A stretch of 64,000 bases of DNA from assembly GCA_951799425.1 (NCBI GenBank), contig OX637393.1, positions 28,443,744-28,507,743 of the forward strand, read 5' to 3'. Position 1 is the stretch's first letter; each line of letters begins with the position of its first letter. A program made the position numbers and the translations under genes. Source of the stretch: Ilex aquifolium (lineage: Eukaryota; Streptophyta; Magnoliopsida; Aquifoliales; Aquifoliaceae). The notes under the pieces are model-generated. The model ran no database searches. It was not told the DNA's origin and saw nothing but the letters and a program-made list of their open reading frames with translations. Positions 59,695 through 64,000 of the stretch are shown piece by piece.

Positions 59695-59793
59695 GGTACC
59701 GGTACTGTGTACCGGTACCCCCGATTCCAGAAGGTTTCTTGTACCGGTACTGGGTACCGGTACTGAATGGTACCGGTACTGAGTACCGGTACT
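59695..59793. repeat. GTACCGGTAC palindrome cassette in the U3 of element V
   Basis: Six exact GTACCGGTAC units in about 100 bp, in pairs 4-8 bp apart. They are preceded by TTTGGAATGGATTGGAAATG, homologous to the flank of the cassette at 24243. Confidence 0.93.
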
Positions 59794-59848
59794 ACCAAAA
59801 CCAGACTGTTTATTTTAAAGTCGCAAATTTCGGTCTCTCTCTCTCTCC

Positions 59849-59857
59849 CTATAAATA
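59849..59857 (+). promoter_or_regulatory. Likely TATA box of element V
   Basis: CTATAAATA after a (CT)n run, 470 bp into the LTR and followed by a leader with GAGAGAAAGAGATGGAGAG. Confidence 0.7.
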
Positions 59858-61677
59858 CTTAAGGCCGACTATTTGAGCCCCATTTCAGCCTTCTAAACCC
59901 TAGGCACCTTTAGAGAGAAAGAGATGGAGAGAAGAACATCAAAGATAAGGAGAGATACACCATTTTAGAAGATTAAAACCCTAGATTTCTAAGATTTCAC
60001 TTCTCTACTCATTCTCTTTTCTTCCATTCTTCACCCACTCTCACCCAAATCTTTTGAAAACCCTAGGGAGAGGAGATTAAAAGGAAAAGAAAGGAAAGCA
60101 AGAAGGTCTTGAAGCTTGGGTATTTGGCTAAAACTCTTGAGCATTGAGGTAGGGGATTTCTTCCTATTCTCTTACATTGAGACTAGGATTAAATTATATG
60201 TATTCTTTTGGTTCAAAATCCTATATACTTGCTATTATTTACTTGATTCTTGATCCTCTTGCATTTATTGACATGTTTTAAACATTGTGGTAGTTGGGTA
60301 ACCATTAAAGGTCCCTTTTTCATTCTCAAACCCTAGTTTTAAGAAAAATGAATTTTTCCTCTTTACATTGTCTTTGTTCTCACCATCACAACCTTAGTGC
60401 TTGATATTGTATAACAAAATGATGTTTATGGTGATCTCTTGCTCTTTTTCTTCAATTTTGCTATGGTACAAATTGTGAAATTTGGGGATTTTGGGATTTC
60501 TGGTAAATTGAGAAAATGTTTGTAATGATATCTCTTGTATGATTGTTGTGATAGACTTGAATTGCTTTCGAGCATTGCCGTAGAGTGTTAGAGGTTAGTT
60601 TATCCCGGTGGGGGTTTATGGTATGGTTAGAATGTGAGATATTTGTGGGAATTTTATCGCTTGCGTGGTTGTACGATACGAACATGGATTACTATGGACC
60701 GGGTATCATGTAGTGGGTATACGTCTTTATATGCCACGCGGGTATGAAATTTTCCTACCACATGGAGTGGGTAGACGCCTTTGTACGCCGTGTGGGTATA
60801 AACTTTTCATATCGCTAATGATCACGGGTTAGTAACGTGGGTTGTATCGAGCACACAGTGTGGGTCATCGTGCATTGTACCATAAATTATTTTGACAAGA
60901 GTTTCCGGGAAGTATGGGATTCTGCGAGAACTTATTGAAAACGGTTCATGGTAGAATGAATTACCAATGGTATATGGTGTTTATTTATCCATTTCGATTA
61001 CTATTGCTACTTAAACTTGAGATCTATTTAAAATGTCCTGCTTTTCTTTCAAAATGTTATATATGTTATTTGTGAAAATGAGACCAACCGTTTTATATGC
61101 TTTCCTAAACCTTGTTTGAGTTTGGGAAGATTTTGCTACAGAGCTTCGTGCTCATCCCCTACAATTAACATTTTTCAGATTATGCTATAGAGGAGGAGCT
61201 TGGCGCTAAAGAGCCGGGCCTTGGGGAAGCCTCATTAGAGGGGTACCTGGATCCCGAGTGGGACATTTAGAGATGCCCCTTTTATTTTTGTACTAGACTA
61301 GGAACCAATATGTACAAACATTGTAAAGTCTAGTTTCTTTTGAAATTCCGCTGCAATATATTCATGTAATTCTTTTGGGTTGTAATGGCCTTAGTTTGGC
61401 TTATTCTTTTGGGATGATTGTTGTGGATAGTATATATGGTGAATGAAATATTTTGGATTTGATGGTTAGATAGACCCGGTGTGGTCAAGGTATTATAAAT
61501 GTACAGGTTGTGAGTTTTGGGAGAGCTTCCCGTACGAAGGAGACTCTGCCCGAATTTTGTTAAATTAAGAATATTTCTTATTTGATGGATATATATATAT
61601 ATATTTAGTTGCTCTCATGACAAGAATGGTTTCATAATGTAATGCCGTCCAGGGTGGTATTTGGGGTGTTACAAAGT

Positions 61678-61689
61678 TGGTATCAGAGC
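61678..61689 (+). other. Primer-binding site of element V
   Basis: TGGTATCAGAGC, four bases after the LTR end. Exact initiator tRNA-Met type. Confidence 0.95.
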
Positions 61690-61861
61690 TTAGGCTTTAG
61701 GTCTTACATGGGAGCTGTAGGTTATGGATCACCATTAGAGATATAGGATTAGGGTGAAGGAAATTGTGGTCTAGTTTGATATAAACTTTATGCTTTAGAC
61801 TAAATATATACTTAGGATGCCTTGTACATCAATGAAATTGAATTGTGAATTGATTTGCAGG

Positions 61862-64000
61862 ATGGACGGGTTACGAGGGCGAGGACGTGGGCGTGGTCGA
61901 GGAGGTCAAGCAAATCCACCACCACCACCACCACCTCCCGATGCCATGCAAGGCATATATCAATGCTTGAGGGAGCTCACCACTCTGGTGCAAAACCAGA
62001 GTGGAAACAACAACAACCACAACCACAACAGGGGAGCTCATCCATTAGCCCAAATACCGGGTAATGGGGATGTTAACCGGAGGATGGTAACCCTTCGGGA
62101 ATTTCTGAGGCAACACCCGCCTACTTTCCAAGGGAGCTCCAATCCTTTGGATGCGGATAAATGGATCCGTCGGGTAAAGAAGATTTGTGACGGCATGGGG
62201 GTTGCCGAAGACTTGAGGGTTGGCTTGGCTACCTATTTGCTCGAGGGGGAGGCCGACCATTGGTGGGACTCCGTGAAAAGAAAGAGGAACACCGAGGCAC
62301 TTACTTGGGAGGAATTCGACCAAGTCTTCCAAGACAAGTATTTTCCGGAATCAGTTAGGGACCGGATGAAGACAGACTTTCTGGCTCTACGGCAGGGTAG
62401 CATGACGGTGGCTGAATACGAGAGGAGGTTTGACGAGCTATCTCGCTATGCCACCGAGTTCATATCCACTGAGGCCGACAGGGCTAAGCAATTTGAGCAG
62501 GGCTTGAGGCCGACTATCAAGGAGAAGTTGGTGGCTCTCAAGATCAGGGAGTATGGGGATCTGGTTGATAGAGCCGCACTTGTGGAGAGAGATATGAAGG
62601 ATACTCAGCGGCGACAGAGCCTTATGAGGGGAGGTCCGATCAGGACGGGTGCTAGCGGCAGTGGAACACAGAGGCCGACACCATACCGTCGCCCAGACCA
62701 GGCAGGGGGACATAGACCGCCAGTAGCTAGAGGAGCAGGAGGTGTACCGGGGAGGACAGCCACAGACCCCCGTTACTGTTTTGCATGTGGAGAGGTTGGG
62801 CACTACAAAAGTCAATGCCCATCGTTTCCACCAAGGACCAATCAAGCAACCGGACAATTACCCACAAACAAGCCACCTCTACAAAGGCCAACACAGCAGA
62901 GACCGTTACAAGCTCAAGCCCCCGGCGGTGCAAATCAAGGGAGGGTTTTTGCTTTGACCCAGCCGGAGGAGGACATTGCCAACGCCGTTGTGGAAGGTAT
63001 CGCCCTTATTTATAATTCTTGGGCCCGAATATTATTTGACCCCGGTGCAACACACTCATTTGTACGCACAACATACGCACTTGATTTGGGATTGAGTTTC
63101 GCGAAGTTAGAGCCTGTTATGAATATTAGCTTGCCCACGGGAGAACGGTTAGATTCTAACCGAGTCTGCAAGGATTGCGTGCTTCGCATTGGGGAGCACG
63201 AATTGATCGTGGATTTGATTGCCTTAGAGCTAAAGGGGTATGATGTGATTTTCGGGATGAACTTGTTGTCCGCTTTCAGGGCGATAATGAATTGTTTCCG
63301 CAAGCGGATTACATTTCAGTTACCGGGAGGAGTCGTTTTTAGTTTTGTGAATAACCGAGATTCTTTCCATCCATTTCCTACTACAGGTAGTAGATTCTTA
63401 AAAGCAAAAGCGGGAAGTCAATTGAGTTTCTTAGCTATCTTGATGGGAGATGACCGGGATAAACTCCACACGGATGTGGTGTTCATTGTATCGGAGTTTT
63501 CAGATGTTTTTCCCGAGGAATTACCCGGATTACCGCCACATAGGGAAGTTGAATTCAAGATCGATCTCTATCCGGGAACCGAACCCATATCTATTGCTCC
63601 TTACCGGATGGCACCTTTGGAGTTGAAGGAGCTAAGGAAGCAATTGGATCATTTGTTGGCGACTGGGTTTATCCGTCTCAGCACTTCACCCTGGGGAGCC
63701 CCGGTCCTCTTTGTAAAGAAAACGGATGAGACTCTACGGTTGTGCATGGATTATCGGAGGTTGAATAGGGTTACCGTGAAGAATAAGTATCTGTTGCCGA
63801 GAATTGATGACTTATTTGATCAGTTGAAGGGGTCGAAGTATTACTCCAAGATTGATCTTCGCACGGGGTATCATCAGCTGCGGATTAAGGAGGAGGATAT
63901 TCCTAAGACTGCTTTCCGTACCCGGTATGGTCACTTCGAGTATACGGTGATGCCGTTCGGATTGACTAATGCCCCCGCAGCCTTCATGGATTTGATGCAC
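61862..64000 (+). CDS. gag-pol: Gag-Pol polyprotein of element V (runs off the window)
   Basis: 713 codons without a stop from ATG 61862, open at the right edge. Arg/Gly-rich start ([15 protein letters not shown]), a poly-Pro run, capsid fold about 85-260 ([45 protein letters not shown]), CCHC knuckle C306-C309-H314-C319, protease with D393-P-G-A (Pro where Ser/Thr is usual, a variant I believe occurs in other plant elements), DVIFGMNLL, and RT up to SKID665 and [17 protein letters not shown]. The second RT motif, RNase H, integrase and any chromodomain lie outside. The start is 172 bases after the primer site and gives the normal Gag N-terminus. The closest relative here is the intact element at 28071, clearly diverged from it. 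Confidence 0.93.
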   Translation, partial: MDGLRGRGRGRGRGGQANPPPPPPPPDAMQGIYQCLRELTTLVQNQSGNNNNHNHNRGAHPLAQIPGNGDVNRRMVTLREFLRQHPPTFQGSSNPLDADKWIRRVKKICDGMGVAEDLRVGLATYLLEGEADHWWDSVKRKRNTEALTWEEFDQVFQDKYFPESVRDRMKTDFLALRQGSMTVAEYERRFDELSRYATEFISTEADRAKQFEQGLRPTIKEKLVALKIREYGDLVDRAALVERDMKDTQRRQSLMRGGPIRTGASGSGTQRPTPYRRPDQAGGHRPPVARGAGGVPGRTATDPRYCFACGEVGHYKSQCPSFPPRTNQATGQLPTNKPPLQRPTQQRPLQAQAPGGANQGRVFALTQPEEDIANAVVEGIALIYNSWARILFDPGATHSFVRTTYALDLGLSFAKLEPVMNISLPTGERLDSNRVCKDCVLRIGEHELIVDLIALELKGYDVIFGMNLLSAFRAIMNCFRKRITFQLPGGVVFSFVNNRDSFHPFPTTGSRFLKAKAGSQLSFLAILMGDDRDKLHTDVVFIVSEFSDVFPEELPGLPPHREVEFKIDLYPGTEPISIAPYRMAPLELKELRKQLDHLLATGFIRLSTSPWGAPVLFVKKTDETLRLCMDYRRLNRVTVKNKYLLPRIDDLFDQLKGSKYYSKIDLRTGYHQLRIKEEDIPKTAFRTRYGHFEYTVMPFGLTNAPAAFMDLMH

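Larger units (their letters stand above)
59380..61673 (+). repeat. 5' LTR of element V
   Basis: 2294 bp from TGTAACACCCC to TTGGGGTGTTACA. TATA box CTATAAATA at 59849-59857. The GTACCGGTAC cassette (59695-59793) lies upstream of the TATA box, near the LTR start. The LTR end resembles the solo LTR at 47126 (CCCATACAAAGGAGACTCTG versus CCCGTACGAAGGAGACTCTG). Confidence 0.92.
59380..64000 (+). mobile_element. Tekay-like chromovirus, 5' part (element V)
   Basis: 5' LTR 59380-61673, primer site 61678-61689, gag-pol from 61862 to the window end. The left flank is AATGG; the matching TSD is outside the window. The open coding frame suggests a fairly young copy. Confidence 0.9.

Noticed and set aside
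61678..61689. Possible tRNA fragment (TGGTATCAGAGC), also at 32999 and 44890
   Set aside because: Only 12 bases complementary to the initiator tRNA 3' end at the expected spot after an LTR or in a viral leader. These are primer sites, not tRNA genes.

Overview
This is a repeat-only window of a flowering-plant nuclear genome, probably a eudicot. I see no host gene, rRNA or tRNA in 64 kb. Everything recognisable is an LTR retrotransposon (Ty3/gypsy Tekay-type chromoviruses, Athila-type elements, Ty1/copia remnants) or an endogenous pararetrovirus (Caulimoviridae, florendovirus-like). The 2.2-3 kb chromovirus LTRs, the tRNA-iMet primer sites, the Athila primer site and the caulimovirid polyprotein all point to an angiosperm. 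The species cannot be named from the sequence.

Layout. 1-6206: a decayed Tekay chromovirus on the minus strand (3' LTR, chromodomain, integrase, RNase H, RT, protease, gag), ending at a 131-bp near-perfect palindrome (6207-6337). 6338-14228: old debris, including an LTR fragment, a decayed Athila pol, a CTACCGGTAG cluster, a GC-richer island and a 224-bp tandem duplication. 14234-53507: one nested structure about 39 kb across. 53513-59379: remains of a copia gag, a chromovirus LTR end, a copia RNase H and an Athila LTR. 59380-64000: the 5' part of a Tekay-like element on the plus strand with an open gag-pol that runs off the window.

The nest can be read from target-site duplications (TSDs). 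A copia relic was hit by a gypsy LTR (14234-53507, TSD ATGCA). A roughly 7.75-kb florendovirus-like genome, circularly permuted, lies inside that LTR. The viral copy was then hit by a solo LTR (47126-50150, TSD GATTT) and by an Athila-type element (16565-42503, TSD GTTAC). The Athila element was hit by another solo LTR (19571-24670, TSD ATAAT), which itself holds an oppositely oriented solo LTR (20987-23602, TSD TGCAC). It was also hit by a complete, apparently very young Tekay element (25374-35623, TSD TGATT) with an intact 1528-residue gag-pol.

Three things stand out. (1) Several LTRs carry cassettes of spaced 10-12 bp palindromes with a CCGG core. The palindrome sequence differs between LTRs but is uniform within each one. 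(2) The Athila-type element has lost RT, RNase H and integrase. It carries a small cysteine-rich basic ORF that resembles the nucleic-acid-binding proteins of plant flexuous RNA viruses. (3) The pararetrovirus copy retains MP, CP, PR, RT, RNase H, ORF2, promoter and primer-site regions, in permuted order and with several inactivating lesions.
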